The position numbers and the translations under genes were made by a program. From contig NC_014168.1 of the NCBI RefSeq assembly GCF_000092825.1, positions 1,851,946 to 1,915,945 on the forward strand: a DNA stretch of 64,000 bases, written 5' to 3'. Positions 37,749 through 47,324 of this stretch are shown here, piece after piece. Each line of letters starts with the position of its first letter. Position 1 is the stretch's first letter. The DNA comes from Segniliparus rotundus DSM 44985. Lineage in GTDB: Bacteria > Actinomycetota > Actinomycetes > Mycobacteriales > Mycobacteriaceae. Below the pieces are notes generated by a model that had not been told where the DNA came from, did no database searches, and saw only the letters and a list, made by a program, of their open reading frames with translations.

Positions 37749-37867
37749 AGAAAGCCTGCCTCCTTGAAGTGTCGGTTGCTGATCGGCCGGTCGCCGTCTG
37801 GGAATGACCTTAGCGGCCCTCGCGGCTGAAGTGGGCCGGCGGCAGCGGTTCTTCGCGCAGAGCGGAA

Positions 37868-39235
37868 CTACGCGTCCTGCGGGTCCTGCTCCGCGTGGTC
37901 CTCGGATTCCTGGGCCTGTTGGGCGGTTTGCTCGAACAGCTCCGCGACGTCGACGACAGCGCCGCCCGTCTCAGTGATCTTCGCCGCGTCGATCACCTGG
38001 CGCAAGGCCTGGTTGCGGCGGACCTCTTCCAACATCCTCGCGTACTGCTCGATCTGCTGGCGCTGCTCGCTCGCCTTCTTGCCGCTGAACTGGGACACGC
38101 GCGCGCGCAGCGCGTCCACCTGCTCCAGCTCGGCGGTCGCGAGGCCCTCTTTGTCCGCAATCGCGTCAAGGATGAGCTGCAGCCCGAGCTCGCGCTTGGC
38201 GGCTTCGGCGAACTGCTCCTCCAGATCCGACACCGTCTTGCCCTGGATCTGAAGGAACTGCTCGAACTGCTCGGGGCTGAGCCCGGTGCGCTGGGCCAAT
38301 TGCCCGATCTGGCCGCGAACCCTGGCCTGCAGCACCGCTTCCGGGATCGGCGGCTCGACCTTGGCGAGGAGGGAGTCGACCACCCGCTCACGGATCTGGT
38401 TCAACCTGCCGCGGCGGCGCTCTTCCTCGATTTCCTTGCGGGTCGCGTCCTGCAACTGCGCAACGGTGTCATGGCTCGACGCGGTCTGGACGAACTCCTC
38501 GTCCAGCTCAGGCAGTTTGACCTCCTTGACTGCGGTGACGGTGATCTCAAGGCTGCGCTTCGCGCCCTCGACGGAGGTCGCGAACTCGACATTGCCCTTC
38601 TGCCCCTCCTTGAGGCCGATGACGGCTTCTTTCAGGTTCTTCGGGGTGTTCTCGCCGCCGAGGTCGATGGGCTGGTCAGTCTCCTTGGTCTCCTCAACCG
38701 GCTCGCCGTCCACGAGTTCCACCACATCGACCGTCACCACGTCGCCCTCCTTGGCCTTGCGGGTGACCGGCGAAAGCTCGCGGAAGCGCTGGCGCAACAG
38801 TTCGATCCGCTCGGCGACGTCCTCATCGGTGACGGTGAGCGGGTCGACGGTGGCCTCGATGGCGTCGAAATCGGGAATGTCCAGATCAGGACGAACATCG
38901 ACTTCGGCGCTGAAATTGATCGGCTCCCCGAAGACGGGCTTGTCTTTGCCGAGATCGAACTTCGGCTGGCCGAGCGGCTGGAGCTTCGCCTCAGCGACCG
39001 CCTCGTTGTAGCGGGCGGGGACGGCCTCTTCGATCAACTGGCTGAGGATGGCCTCCTCGCCGACCCGAGCGCGGATCAACTGCGCGGGAGCTTTGCCGGG
39101 GCGGAAACCGGGAATACGGACATGGTGCGCAAGAACACGCACTGCTTGGTCAAGCTCGGGCTTGAGCTCCTCGAACGGGACCTCGACGTCCAGTCGGACC
39201 CGCGTCGGGCTCAATCGCTCCACTGTGCTGCGCAC
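37868..39235 (-). CDS. tig: Trigger factor
   Basis: 455 aa ribosome-associated chaperone. The N-terminal ribosome-binding domain shows the signature [12 protein letters not shown] (about residue 45). A PPIase domain follows ([19 protein letters not shown]), then the helical C-terminal arms. The acidic tail ends [11 protein letters not shown]. The start is GTG 39235 with AAAAGGAG eight bases upstream; longer readings run into the tRNA-like sequence upstream and have no family support. Confidence 0.97.
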   Translation of the reverse strand: MRSTVERLSPTRVRLDVEVPFEELKPELDQAVRVLAHHVRIPGFRPGKAPAQLIRARVGEEAILSQLIEEAVPARYNEAVAEAKLQPLGQPKFDLGKDKPVFGEPINFSAEVDVRPDLDIPDFDAIEATVDPLTVTDEDVAERIELLRQRFRELSPVTRKAKEGDVVTVDVVELVDGEPVEETKETDQPIDLGGENTPKNLKEAVIGLKEGQKGNVEFATSVEGAKRSLEITVTAVKEVKLPELDEEFVQTASSHDTVAQLQDATRKEIEEERRRGRLNQIRERVVDSLLAKVEPPIPEAVLQARVRGQIGQLAQRTGLSPEQFEQFLQIQGKTVSDLEEQFAEAAKRELGLQLILDAIADKEGLATAELEQVDALRARVSQFSGKKASEQRQQIEQYARMLEEVRRNQALRQVIDAAKITETGGAVVDVAELFEQTAQQAQESEDHAEQDPQDA

Positions 39236-39274
39236 TACCCAGTCTCCTTTTGCTCTGTGAACTCGTCGTCGTCT

Positions 39275-39371
39275 TCTGTCGGGGTGACAGGATGTGCGGG
39301 GCGCAGCAGGTTCGAAATCCTGCCTCACTCGCCAATCCTGCCGATCGACTCTGTCGGGGCGACAGGATTTG
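39275..39371. repeat. Near-duplicate of the tRNA-Pro 3' end upstream of tig
   Basis: A 22-base stretch at 39275-39296 (TCTGTCGGGGTGACAGGATG...) recurs at 39350-39371 with two mismatches, where it forms the 3' end of tRNA-Pro plus three flanking bases. Between them 39306-39334 resembles a tRNA T-arm and 3' end on the plus strand (GCAGG-TTCGAAAT-CCTGC, then CTCACTC-GCCA) without a matching 5' half. Likely tRNA debris or an old attachment site. Confidence 0.45.
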
Positions 39372-39427
39372 AACCTGCGACCCTCCGCTCCCAAAGCGGA
39401 TGCGCTACCAAGCTGCGCCACGCCCCG
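39354..39427 (-). tRNA. tRNA-Pro (UGG)
   Basis: Minus-strand cloverleaf of 74 bases: acceptor arms CGGGGCG/CGCCCCG, D-stem GCGC/GCGC with loop AGCTTGGTA, anticodon stem TCCGC/GCGGA around the loop TTTGGGA (anticodon TGG, proline), T-arm GCAGG-TTCAAAT-CCTGT and discriminator A. CCA is not encoded. It lies 118 bases upstream of the tig start, on the same strand. Confidence 0.95.
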
Positions 39428-39588
39428 GACATCGCCTTAACTGAGGCTGCAAAAGCTTACTACAGACTCCGCGCACGCCGCACACCGCGCGACATCCGCC
39501 CCCACAGGCGGGCGCGCGCTCCCGACAGCCCAGGGGCAGACGCGGCGGCCTGTGGCAGAACGTTTCAGGATGTGAGCACGGCCAAATC

Positions 39589-40419
39589 CTAGGAGCCGTC
39601 CCGGACGAGCTTCATACCGCCTTCCTGCGCCACACAGGCAACCAGGCTGCCCGCCTGGTTGAACAGCTTCCCCTGCGTCAAAGCCCGACCGCCTTGCGCA
39701 GAAGGGGACACCTGGTCGTACAAGAGCCACTCGTCCACGCGGAACGGGCGCATGATCCACATGGCGTGGTCGAGCGAGGCCACTTTGACCGGAATATGCC
39801 GGTGCGGAGCCCGAGCAGACATGAGAAGCGTCATATCGCTCAAGTACGCCAACCCGCACACATGCAGCGCCGGAACGTCGGGCATGGCGCCGCTGTACCG
39901 AATCCACACCCGCTGGCGCGCCACCGCGCCATCGAGCGGCACCGCGTCGCGATGGACCCGGCGCACATCCCAGCTCGACCACAAATTAGAGAAATACGCC
40001 CAGCTCTTGGGCGTGACAGACTCGTCAGGCCCCGGAGTCGGAGGAATCGGCTCCTGGTGTTCGAGCCCTTCCTCGTAGACGTGAAAGGACGCGGTCATCG
40101 CGAAGATCGTCTCACCGTCCTGGATGGCGTGCACCTCCCTGGTGCTGAACGATCCGCCGTCTCGAATCCGGCTCACCGTGTACACCGTGGGCTTCTGCGG
40201 CTGGCCGGGGCGCAGGAAGTACCCGTGCAGCGAATGGACCGAGCGGGACGGATCGACCGTCATCACGGCGGCCATCAGGGCCTGGCCTGCCACTTGTCCG
40301 CCGAACGTGCGCTGGATCGGGCTCGGCACCACCGGACCCCGGAAGATGTCCCGGTCGATGGGGTCCAAGGTGAGCACCTCTTCGATCGGCATCACCCGCT
40401 GCGGCGCGGCGCTTGTCAT
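39589..40419 (-). CDS. tesB: Acyl-CoA thioesterase II
   Basis: 276 aa double hot-dog thioesterase that hydrolyses acyl-CoA to fatty acid and CoA. Marks: [27 protein letters not shown], and in the second half [17 protein letters not shown], which holds the conserved Asp. The ATG at 40419 overlaps the uvrA stop (ATGA) and is preceded by TGGAGG about eight bases upstream inside uvrA, so translation is coupled to uvrA despite unrelated function. Confidence 0.94.
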   Translation of the reverse strand: MTSAAPQRVMPIEEVLTLDPIDRDIFRGPVVPSPIQRTFGGQVAGQALMAAVMTVDPSRSVHSLHGYFLRPGQPQKPTVYTVSRIRDGGSFSTREVHAIQDGETIFAMTASFHVYEEGLEHQEPIPPTPGPDESVTPKSWAYFSNLWSSWDVRRVHRDAVPLDGAVARQRVWIRYSGAMPDVPALHVCGLAYLSDMTLLMSARAPHRHIPVKVASLDHAMWIMRPFRVDEWLLYDQVSPSAQGGRALTQGKLFNQAGSLVACVAQEGGMKLVRDGS

Positions 40420-43280
40420 CCAACTGCCTCCAATTGCCCAATCTTCAACACATCGCGCAGGAACCTGCCGGTGTGGCTGCCCGCGGAGCGGGCGACGTCT
40501 TCCGGGGTGCCCTCCGCGACGACGGTCCCGCCGCCGGAGCCGCCCTCGGGCCCGAGGTCGACGATCCAATCCGCCGCTTTTATCACGTCGAGGTTGTGCT
40601 CGATGACGATCACTGTGTTGCCCTTGTCCACGAGGCCGTTGATGATGGCCAAAAGCTTGCGGATGTCCTCGAAATGCAGACCGGTCGTCGGCTCGTCAAG
40701 AATGTACACCGTCTTACCGGTAGAACGTTTCTGCAGTTCAGAAGCAAGTTTCACGCGTTGGGCCTCGCCTCCGGAGAGCGTGGTGGCCGGTTGGCCGAGG
40801 CGCACGTAGCCCAAGCCGACGTCCACGAGGGTGTCGAGGTACCGGCTGATCGAGGAGATCGGCTTGAAGAACTCGGCGGCCTCTTCAATGGGGAGGTGCA
40901 AAATCTCGGAAATGTTCTTCCCTTTGTACCGCACTTCCAAGGTCTCCCGGTTGTACCGGTCGCCCTTGCAGACTTCGCACGGCACGTACACGTCCGGCAG
41001 GAAGTTCATCTCGATCTTGACCGTGCCGTCGCCCTGACAGGCCTCACAGCGCCCGCCTTTGACGTTGAACGAGAACCGGCCCGGCGCGTAGCCGCGGACT
41101 TTTGCCTCCTGGGTGGCGGCGAAAAGACTGCGGATCTTGTCGAAGACCCCGGTGTAGGTGGCAGGATTCGAACGAGGCGTGCGCCCAATGGGGGTCTGGT
41201 CCACTTGGACCAGCTTGTCGAGCTGATCGAGACCGGTGACTCGGGTGTGGCGCCCGACCGGCTGCCTGGCGCTATTGAGCTTGTTCGCGAGCACCCTTGC
41301 CAAAATGTCGTTGACCAAGGTGGATTTGCCCGAGCCGGAGACGCCGGTCACCGAGACCAGCACGCCGATCGGCAAGGAGACGGTGAGGTCTTTGAGGTTG
41401 TGCTCGCGAGCCCCGACCACCGTGAGCTTGTGCTTCCACGGGCGGCGGGCGGCGGGGACGGGGATCTGCGCGCGGCCCGCCAAATACGCCCCGGTCAACG
41501 AATTCTTGTTCTTGAGCAGCGCTTTGTACGTCCCGCTGTGGACGACCTTGCCGCCGTGCTCCCCCGCGCCGGGGCCGATGTCCACGACCCAGTCGGAATT
41601 GCGGATCGTGTCCTCGTCGTGCTCGACCACGATGAGCGTGTTCCCGATGTCGCGCAGCCGGGTCAGCGTCTCGATGAGGCGATGGTTGTCGCGTTGGTGC
41701 AAGCCGATGGACGGCTCGTCCAGGACGTAGAGAACCCCGGTCAGGCCCGAGCCGATCTGCGTGGCGAGCCGGATCCGCTGCGCCTCGCCGCCGGAGAGCG
41801 AGCCCGCCGCGCGGTCGAGGGACAGATACTCCAAGCCGACGTCGAGGAGGAATTTCAGCCGGGCCTGGACCTCTTTGAGCACCCGGCCCGCGATCATCAC
41901 GCCTTTCTCATCGAGGACAAGCTCGTTGAGGTACTTCGAGCAGTCCCCGACCGACAGGGCGCAGACCTGGGCGATGGACTTCCCGTCGGCGCCAAGGGTG
42001 ACGGAGAGGATCTCCGGACGAAGGCGCGAGCCCTCGCAGTCGTGGCAGGGCACTTCGCGCATGAAGCCCTCGTACTTCTCGCGCATGAAGTCCGACTCCG
42101 TGTTGGCGAGCCTGCGGTGCAACCACGGGATGACGCCTTCGAACTCCACCGAGTAGGAGCGCTGCCTGCCATGGCGGTTTTTGTAGTTGACCTTGACTTT
42201 CGCCTCCGAGCCCTCGAGAACGACCCGTCGGGCGGCGGGCGGCAGGTCTTGCCAGGGGGCGGTGAAGTCGAACTCGAGTTCGTTGGCGACGCCCGCGAGC
42301 AGCTGCAAGAAGTAGTCCGAGTGCATGCCGCCCGCCCACGGCGCGACCGCGCCCTCCGCCAGGGAGAGCTCGGGGTCCGGGATCACCAGCTCGGGGTCCA
42401 CCTCTTTGCGCACGCCGAGCCCGTCGCAGGTCGGGCAGGCCCCGTACGGGGAATTGAACGAGAACGAACGCGGCTCAAGGTCGTCCACCGCGATGGGGTG
42501 CCCGTTCGGGCAGGCCATCTTCTCGGAGAAGCGCCGCTCCCGGTTCGCGTCGTCCTCGGGCAGGTCGACGAAGTCGAGCACGACCACGCCGTCCGCCAGG
42601 CGCAACGCCGTCTCGACCGAGTCGGTGAGCCGCACCCGGGCGGAGCCCTTCACGACGAGCCGGTCCACAACCACCTCGATGTCGTGCTTCTCCTGTTTTT
42701 TCAAGGTCGGCGGCTCGGCGAGCGAATGCACCACACCGTCCACCCTGGCTCGGGCGTAGCCCTGGCTCTGCAACTGCGCGAAGAGGTCGGCGAACTCGCC
42801 CTTGCGGGTGCGCACCACCGGGGCGAGGACCTGGAACTTGGTGCCCTCCGCCATCGCGAGCACCTGGTCCACGATCTGCTGCGGGGTCTGCCTGGCGATG
42901 ACCGACCCGCACTCCGGGCAGTGCGGGGTGCCTGCGCGCGCATAAAGAAGACGCAGGTAGTCGTACACTTCCGTGATGGTGCCGACCGTCGAGCGGGGGT
43001 TGCGGTTCGTGGCTTTCTGATCGATGGAGACAGCAGGGGACAAGCCTTCGATGAAGTCCACATCGGGCTTGTCCATCTGCCCGAGGAACTGGCGCGCGTA
43101 CGCCGAGAGCGACTCGACGTAGCGGCGCTGCCCCTCGGCGAAAATAGTGTCGAAAGCGAGCGAGGATTTGCCGGATCCAGAAAGCCCGGTGAACACGATG
43201 AGGCTGTCTCGCGGCAGCTCCAAGTCCACGCCGCGCAGGTTGTGCTCCCGCGCGCCGCGAATGATGAGCTGATCTGTCAT
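40416..43280 (-). CDS. uvrA: Excinuclease ABC subunit A
   Basis: 954 aa damage-recognition ATPase of nucleotide excision repair. Two ABC modules: Walker [11 protein letters not shown] (about residue 31) and [10 protein letters not shown], two LSGGEAQR signatures, and zinc modules with CPECG, CPTCDG and CEACQGDG...CEVC cysteine pairs. The ATG at 43280 is chosen because the family starts with a short segment before [16 protein letters not shown] -10 box six bases upstream suggests a leaderless message. No SOS-type operator is evident. Confidence 0.98.
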   Translation of the reverse strand: MTDQLIIRGAREHNLRGVDLELPRDSLIVFTGLSGSGKSSLAFDTIFAEGQRRYVESLSAYARQFLGQMDKPDVDFIEGLSPAVSIDQKATNRNPRSTVGTITEVYDYLRLLYARAGTPHCPECGSVIARQTPQQIVDQVLAMAEGTKFQVLAPVVRTRKGEFADLFAQLQSQGYARARVDGVVHSLAEPPTLKKQEKHDIEVVVDRLVVKGSARVRLTDSVETALRLADGVVVLDFVDLPEDDANRERRFSEKMACPNGHPIAVDDLEPRSFSFNSPYGACPTCDGLGVRKEVDPELVIPDPELSLAEGAVAPWAGGMHSDYFLQLLAGVANELEFDFTAPWQDLPPAARRVVLEGSEAKVKVNYKNRHGRQRSYSVEFEGVIPWLHRRLANTESDFMREKYEGFMREVPCHDCEGSRLRPEILSVTLGADGKSIAQVCALSVGDCSKYLNELVLDEKGVMIAGRVLKEVQARLKFLLDVGLEYLSLDRAAGSLSGGEAQRIRLATQIGSGLTGVLYVLDEPSIGLHQRDNHRLIETLTRLRDIGNTLIVVEHDEDTIRNSDWVVDIGPGAGEHGGKVVHSGTYKALLKNKNSLTGAYLAGRAQIPVPAARRPWKHKLTVVGAREHNLKDLTVSLPIGVLVSVTGVSGSGKSTLVNDILARVLANKLNSARQPVGRHTRVTGLDQLDKLVQVDQTPIGRTPRSNPATYTGVFDKIRSLFAATQEAKVRGYAPGRFSFNVKGGRCEACQGDGTVKIEMNFLPDVYVPCEVCKGDRYNRETLEVRYKGKNISEILHLPIEEAAEFFKPISSISRYLDTLVDVGLGYVRLGQPATTLSGGEAQRVKLASELQKRSTGKTVYILDEPTTGLHFEDIRKLLAIINGLVDKGNTVIVIEHNLDVIKAADWIVDLGPEGGSGGGTVVAEGTPEDVARSAGSHTGRFLRDVLKIGQLEAVG

Positions 43281-43286
43281 CGCACT

Positions 43287-43292
43287 ATCGTA
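43287..43292 (-). promoter_or_regulatory. -10 box placing the uvrA start at its ATG
   Basis: On the minus strand TACGAT is followed by six bases and then the uvrA ATG. There is no Shine-Dalgarno sequence, so the transcript is probably leaderless. The -35 region is not clear. Confidence 0.45.
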
Positions 43293-43345
43293 AACGCAAG
43301 CACTGACGTCCAGCGCCGGTGGCGGGAGGCGTGCGCCCAGCAGCC

Positions 43346-44035
43346 TCAGACGCTGAGCTTCAACCGCTGGTCGGCATGGCGCCAGTAGACCGATCCGAAC
43401 CTGGTGTCCACACGCAGCCAGCTGGGGTGCGTGCGGATCCGCACCACTTCGTCGTCGCGGATGGCGAGCCGGTCCGTCGTCGCGCGGATCGGCCTGCCGG
43501 TGCGCGTGGTGATGAAGCCCATGGCCGTCAGCGCGAAGACGCAACGCAACGGCACCTGGGTGCCCGCTTCATCGGCCGCGCTCGCGGTCACCACGACCGA
43601 GTCCAAGAGCGACGGCGGCGGCCCCTGCGGGCCTGCGTGTTCTTCGATCAGGGCCATGCCGCGTTGGGCGAGTTCCACAAGCTCTCGAACCGGCACGTCG
43701 TCCACATGGGAGAACCCGTCCTCGGGAGGCAGCGAGCCTTTCCACGACGAGTCGAAGCTCCAACCGAGCGCGACCTCGCGCACGCCTTCGCGCGAGAGGG
43801 AGTCCCGCAGGCCGGCGGCGTCCACCACGATGTCCGACGGACGCACCTCACCGGACGTGGAACGCATCGCGAGCACGTCGAAGCCGGTCTGCGCCCACAC
43901 CCCCACTCTGCCGTCCGCGCGGGCTTTGAGCCGGACCACAGCGGCGGCGTCCAAGCGCAACGCCGCCGCCGCGAACCTCGCCACATCAGCGGCCGCAAGA
44001 GGCTCTGCCAGCCGCAGAGCGCGCTCCTCAGCCAC
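43346..44035 (-). CDS. Conserved hypothetical protein downstream of a CcdA-type gene
   Basis: 229 aa, soluble, no signal peptide and no cysteine. GTG start; overlaps the end of the CcdA-type gene by eight bases, so coupled to it. The N-terminal half ([27 protein letters not shown]) and the C-terminal half ([17 protein letters not shown]) look like mixed alpha/beta with conserved Arg, Trp and Asp, but I do not recognise a family. The operon link to a membrane thiol transporter hints at an envelope or redox context only. Confidence 0.65.
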   Translation of the reverse strand: MAEERALRLAEPLAAADVARFAAAALRLDAAAVVRLKARADGRVGVWAQTGFDVLAMRSTSGEVRPSDIVVDAAGLRDSLSREGVREVALGWSFDSSWKGSLPPEDGFSHVDDVPVRELVELAQRGMALIEEHAGPQGPPPSLLDSVVVTASAADEAGTQVPLRCVFALTAMGFITTRTGRPIRATTDRLAIRDDEVVRIRTHPSWLRVDTRFGSVYWRHADQRLKLSV

Positions 44036-44888
44036 GCCGGCCCCGCAATCGCCGCACCCCGGCGGGGAGCACGGCGATGACCACCACGACGGCGATCACC
44101 CAGACGAACGGCCACGGCCCCAGCTCGCCAACGTGGCTTTGCAGCCACATCTGCACCGAAGCAGCACGCTCGACAACCGGATCGCGAGGACTGCCATGCG
44201 AGAAAAAGAGCTGCCGCTCGTAGTACCCGTAATACGTGACATACAGCCCGGTCAGCAGCACGACCGCGCCAGCGATCCTCGTGATGTGCGGCAACAAGCC
44301 GCGGATTCTGCCCGCGACCGACGAGCCGAGCAAGGCGACGGCGAGGGCGAGTGCCCCGACGGTGATGGCCATGCCGCCCGCGTAGACGAGAAAAGCGAGC
44401 ACACCGGTCAGCCACGAACCCTTCTGGAAGGTCGCGCCGATCAGGGCGAGGAACGGCCCGGCGGTGCAGGACAACGACGCGGTCGCGTAGCCGACGCCAT
44501 ACCCGTACATCGAGCCCAACTGCGCCGTCGGCGCGCCGCCGCCCGGCCTCGGGAGCATCACGGCGATGTCGTTGCCCAAAAGCAACCACACGCCGGTGGC
44601 GATCAACAGAACACCGATCACCAGCGTCGCGTACGGCAAGTATTTCTGCGCGGAGGCGAGCAGCGGGGAGATCACCAGGCCGAAGAGGCCGAACACCGTG
44701 ACAAAGCCCGCTGCCATCGCCACGGTCGCCGCCGCTGCCCTGGCGACGGCCGTCCTGCGCCCAACATCCTGGCTGCTGCCTGCGATGACGAGCCCGAGGC
44801 AACCGGGCAGGAACGCGAATCCGCACGGGTTCAGCGCGGCGACAAGCCCGGCTGCGAGAGCAAGGCCGAGGACGGCGTGCGTGTTCAT
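44028..44888 (-). CDS. CcdA/DsbD-type membrane thiol-disulfide transporter
   Basis: 286 aa with six to eight hydrophobic helices. The two redox cysteines expected of the family are present: LNPCGFAFLPG in helix 1 and SLSCTAGPFLALIG in the fourth helix. The protein moves reducing equivalents across the membrane, for cytochrome c maturation or extracytoplasmic thiol repair. No thioredoxin-like partner gene is adjacent. It is followed by the 43346 gene with an eight-base overlap and lies 18 bases after the formate dehydrogenase gene. Confidence 0.88.
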   Translation of the reverse strand: MNTHAVLGLALAAGLVAALNPCGFAFLPGCLGLVIAGSSQDVGRRTAVARAAAATVAMAAGFVTVFGLFGLVISPLLASAQKYLPYATLVIGVLLIATGVWLLLGNDIAVMLPRPGGGAPTAQLGSMYGYGVGYATASLSCTAGPFLALIGATFQKGSWLTGVLAFLVYAGGMAITVGALALAVALLGSSVAGRIRGLLPHITRIAGAVVLLTGLYVTYYGYYERQLFFSHGSPRDPVVERAASVQMWLQSHVGELGPWPFVWVIAVVVVIAVLPAGVRRLRGRRG

Positions 44889-44906
44889 CGCCGCCAGTCT
44901 ACCGAG

Positions 44907-46100
44907 CTACAGCCCGGTCGATCCCGGGCTCGACCCGTTGCCGCTGGCGGTGTAGGAACGGGCGCCGGTCCCCGCGAGCTTGCCGCCGTCCACGATGAGG
45001 TACTCGTCCCGGATCGGCTTGCCCGCCAACCATGCCTCCAGGATCTCTCTGGCGCCTGCCGCGTAACGCGCCTGCGCCGAGAGCGTGGACCCGGCGACGT
45101 GCGCTGTCATCCCGTTGTGCGGCATCGTGCGCCACGGGTGGTCGGCGGGGGGCGGCTGCGGATACCAGACGTCGCCCGCGTACCCGGCGAGCTGGCCGGA
45201 ATCAATCGCTCGGACGACCGCGCCCGTGTCCATGATCGCGCCGCGCGCGGTGTTCACGATGTACGAGCCGCGCCGCATCGTGCCGATGAGCTCTTCATTG
45301 AAGAGCTGGTAGGTCTCGGGCACGAGCGGGGCGTGGACGCAGAGCACGTCGACGTTCCTCGCCAATGCGGGGATGTCCGGGTAGAACTGCAGGCCCAGCT
45401 CCTCCTCGATGTCTGGAGCGAGGCGGTGCTTGTCCGTGTAGGCCAGTGTCACCTGGAAAGGCTTCAGCCTGCGCAGCACCGCCTGGCCTATGCGCCCAGC
45501 CGCGATCACGCCTGCGGTCAAGCCTTCGAGGTCGTACGCGCGAGAGACCGAGTCCGCGATGTTCCAGCCTTTTTTCGTGGTGACCCATTCGTGCGAGGGC
45601 AGATAATTGCGCACCAACGCGAGAACCTGCATAACCGTGTGCTCCGCGACGCTGATCGAGTTGCTCCAGGTCGCCTCTGCGACGGTGACGCCGTGCTTGA
45701 TCGCGGCGTTGAGATCGACATGGTCCGAGCCAATGCCCGCCGTGATCGCGAGTTTGAGCTGAGGGGCCTTCGCTATCCGCTCCGCCGTGAGATACGCAGG
45801 CCAGAACGGCTGCGAGATCACGACGTCCGCGTCAGGCAGTTCGCGCTCGAATGCAGAATCTGGCCCGTCTTTGTCGCTGGTCACCACCAGGATGTGGCCC
45901 TGCGATTCGAGGAATGCGCGCAATCCGAGCTCGCCGGAGACACAGCCGAGCAGCTCACCGGGGGTGAAATCGACGGCTTCCGGCTTCGGCGCTGTCTGTC
46001 CGTCGGGGTAGCTGTCGATGACAGGAATGGAGTCCCGCGCGTACTTTGGAGGGTATCCGTCCACAGGGTCCGGATAGAGGACGGCAACGATTTTCGCCAT
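44907..46100 (-). CDS. fdh: NAD-dependent formate dehydrogenase
   Basis: 397 aa D-2-hydroxyacid-dehydrogenase-fold enzyme that oxidises formate to CO2 with NAD+, with no metal. Strong likeness to the Pseudomonas enzyme: SNSISVAEHTVMQVLALVRNYLPSHEW (catalytic Asn), AAGRIGQAVLRRLKPF (NAD loop), YIVNTARGAIMD (catalytic Arg), GYAGDVWYPQPPPADHPWRTMP (Gln) and TAHVAGSTLSAQARYAAG (catalytic His). ATG start with GAGGAG eight bases upstream. A divergent LysR gene and an unusual repeat lie upstream. Confidence 0.96.
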   Translation of the reverse strand: MAKIVAVLYPDPVDGYPPKYARDSIPVIDSYPDGQTAPKPEAVDFTPGELLGCVSGELGLRAFLESQGHILVVTSDKDGPDSAFERELPDADVVISQPFWPAYLTAERIAKAPQLKLAITAGIGSDHVDLNAAIKHGVTVAEATWSNSISVAEHTVMQVLALVRNYLPSHEWVTTKKGWNIADSVSRAYDLEGLTAGVIAAGRIGQAVLRRLKPFQVTLAYTDKHRLAPDIEEELGLQFYPDIPALARNVDVLCVHAPLVPETYQLFNEELIGTMRRGSYIVNTARGAIMDTGAVVRAIDSGQLAGYAGDVWYPQPPPADHPWRTMPHNGMTAHVAGSTLSAQARYAAGAREILEAWLAGKPIRDEYLIVDGGKLAGTGARSYTASGNGSSPGSTGL

Positions 46101-46117
46101 GAGCTGTGCTCCTCAAT

Positions 46118-46159
46118 ATTGTTTTCTGCGTCATTCTTTTCTGCATTGTTTTCTGCGTC
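46118..46159. repeat. A/T-rich tandem repeat in the fdh / LysR intergenic region
   Basis: ATTGTTTTCTGCGTC occurs at 46118-46132 and again, identically, at 46145-46159, with a shortened copy (ATTCTTTTCTGC, 46133-46144) between. It starts 18 bases upstream of the fdh ATG and is far more A/T-rich than its surroundings. Likely binding sites for the adjacent regulator or part of the promoter. Confidence 0.6.
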
Positions 46160-46292
46160 GATGTCCAGCCTCGTCCCGCTCTTTTCCCTCGTCCAATACC
46201 ATCTTGCAAGTGCCTCATAGGCAACTCCGATGACTCGAGGTCACGGCGAAAAGAGGACACTGCGATACAAAGGCGCCAGGAAAGAGGACACC

Positions 46293-47180
46293 GTGCAGAT
46301 ACGCCAACTCGAATACTTCGTGGCGCTGGCCGCAGAGCGCCACTTCACCAAAGCGTCCGAGGTCTGCCACGTCTCCCAGCCCGCCTTCTCCGAAGCGCTC
46401 GGCAAATTAGAGCGCGAGCTCCGCGTCCCGCTCGTGCGCCGAGGGCACGCCTTCGAAGGCCTCACCCCGGAGGGCGAGCGGCTGCTCGTCTGGGCTCGCA
46501 GGCTCCTCGCCGACCACGAAGCGATGCGCGCTGAGGCGGACGCGCTGCGGGTGGGCGTGTCGGGGCGGGCGCGCATCGGCGCAGTGCCTGGGGCGGCGGC
46601 GGTCGCCGCGAAGCTCATTGCGCCGTTCTGCGCTCGGCATCCCCTCGCGACCGTGCAGCTCGCAACGCATCTGAGTTTCTCAGAAATCTTGCGCCAAGTG
46701 CGGGACTTCGAGTTGGACGCGGGCATCACATTCTTGGACGAAGGGACGGAGGGCCTGCCCTCGTTGCTCTTGTACGAGGAGCGCTACATGCTGCTCGCGT
46801 CCAAGAGGCTCCTCGCGGAGCGCGACGGCCCGGTCCCCTGGACGCAGGCGAGCGCTCTGCCGATGGCGGCGCTGGCCGCGGGGATGCGGGGCCGGGCATT
46901 GGTGGACGACGCGTGCGCCCAAGCTGGGGTCCAGGTCGATGTGCAGGTGCAGACGGATTCGATCGAGTCGCTGTGCGCGCTGGCGGGCACGGGACGCTGG
47001 GCGACGGTGGCGCCGTCGTCCTGGGTCCAGGCCTGGGAATTCAGCGGAGACATCGCCGCCGTGCCGATCATCGAGCCGGAGGTGGTGACCAGGATGGGGT
47101 TGGTGTTCACGGCCAGCACGCCCACGCCTGCGCTCACAACAGCTCTGTTCGACGTGGCGAGACGCCTCAAGCTCGGTTGA
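46293..47180 (+). CDS. LysR-family transcriptional regulator
   Basis: 295 aa. N-terminal winged helix-turn-helix: IRQLEYFVALAAERHFTKASEVCHVSQPAFSEALGKLERELRVPLVRR, then a linker helix and a two-lobed periplasmic-binding-like effector domain from about residue 90. GTG start behind AAAGAGG. It is divergent from the NAD-formate dehydrogenase across 192 bases that carry a tandem repeat, so control of fdh is the natural inference. The effector is unknown. Confidence 0.92.
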   Translation: MQIRQLEYFVALAAERHFTKASEVCHVSQPAFSEALGKLERELRVPLVRRGHAFEGLTPEGERLLVWARRLLADHEAMRAEADALRVGVSGRARIGAVPGAAAVAAKLIAPFCARHPLATVQLATHLSFSEILRQVRDFELDAGITFLDEGTEGLPSLLLYEERYMLLASKRLLAERDGPVPWTQASALPMAALAAGMRGRALVDDACAQAGVQVDVQVQTDSIESLCALAGTGRWATVAPSSWVQAWEFSGDIAAVPIIEPEVVTRMGLVFTASTPTPALTTALFDVARRLKLG

Positions 47181-47324
47181 CGCGGAGCGTCACGACGACG
47201 CGAGGTCGCGCGCGATGCGGATCTTCGCACATACTTTGGCGAACATTTCTCGATGAAGCCAGAGTGTTCGCTCTCGCGAGGAAATGCGTTCGGGGGTCTC
47301 ATCAACCACGAGGCAAAGACGCTT

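Noticed and set aside
39306-39334. Second complete tRNA on the plus strand upstream of tig
   Set aside because: A T-arm and 3' acceptor-like strand can be drawn, but no 5' acceptor GAGTGAG, D-arm or anticodon arm lies upstream; it is at most a remnant.
43281-43345. LexA/SOS operator upstream of uvrA
   Set aside because: No GAAC-N4-GTTC or close variant is present in the 65-base gap.
40413-43388. 991-codon frame opposite uvrA
   Set aside because: Antisense shadow: it mirrors uvrA exactly, is His/Arg/Asp-rich and shows no family motif.
47181-47324. Possible gene or RNA between the LysR gene and the adenine deaminase
   Set aside because: No frame with a ribosome site, no clear hairpin plus T-run; nothing supportable.
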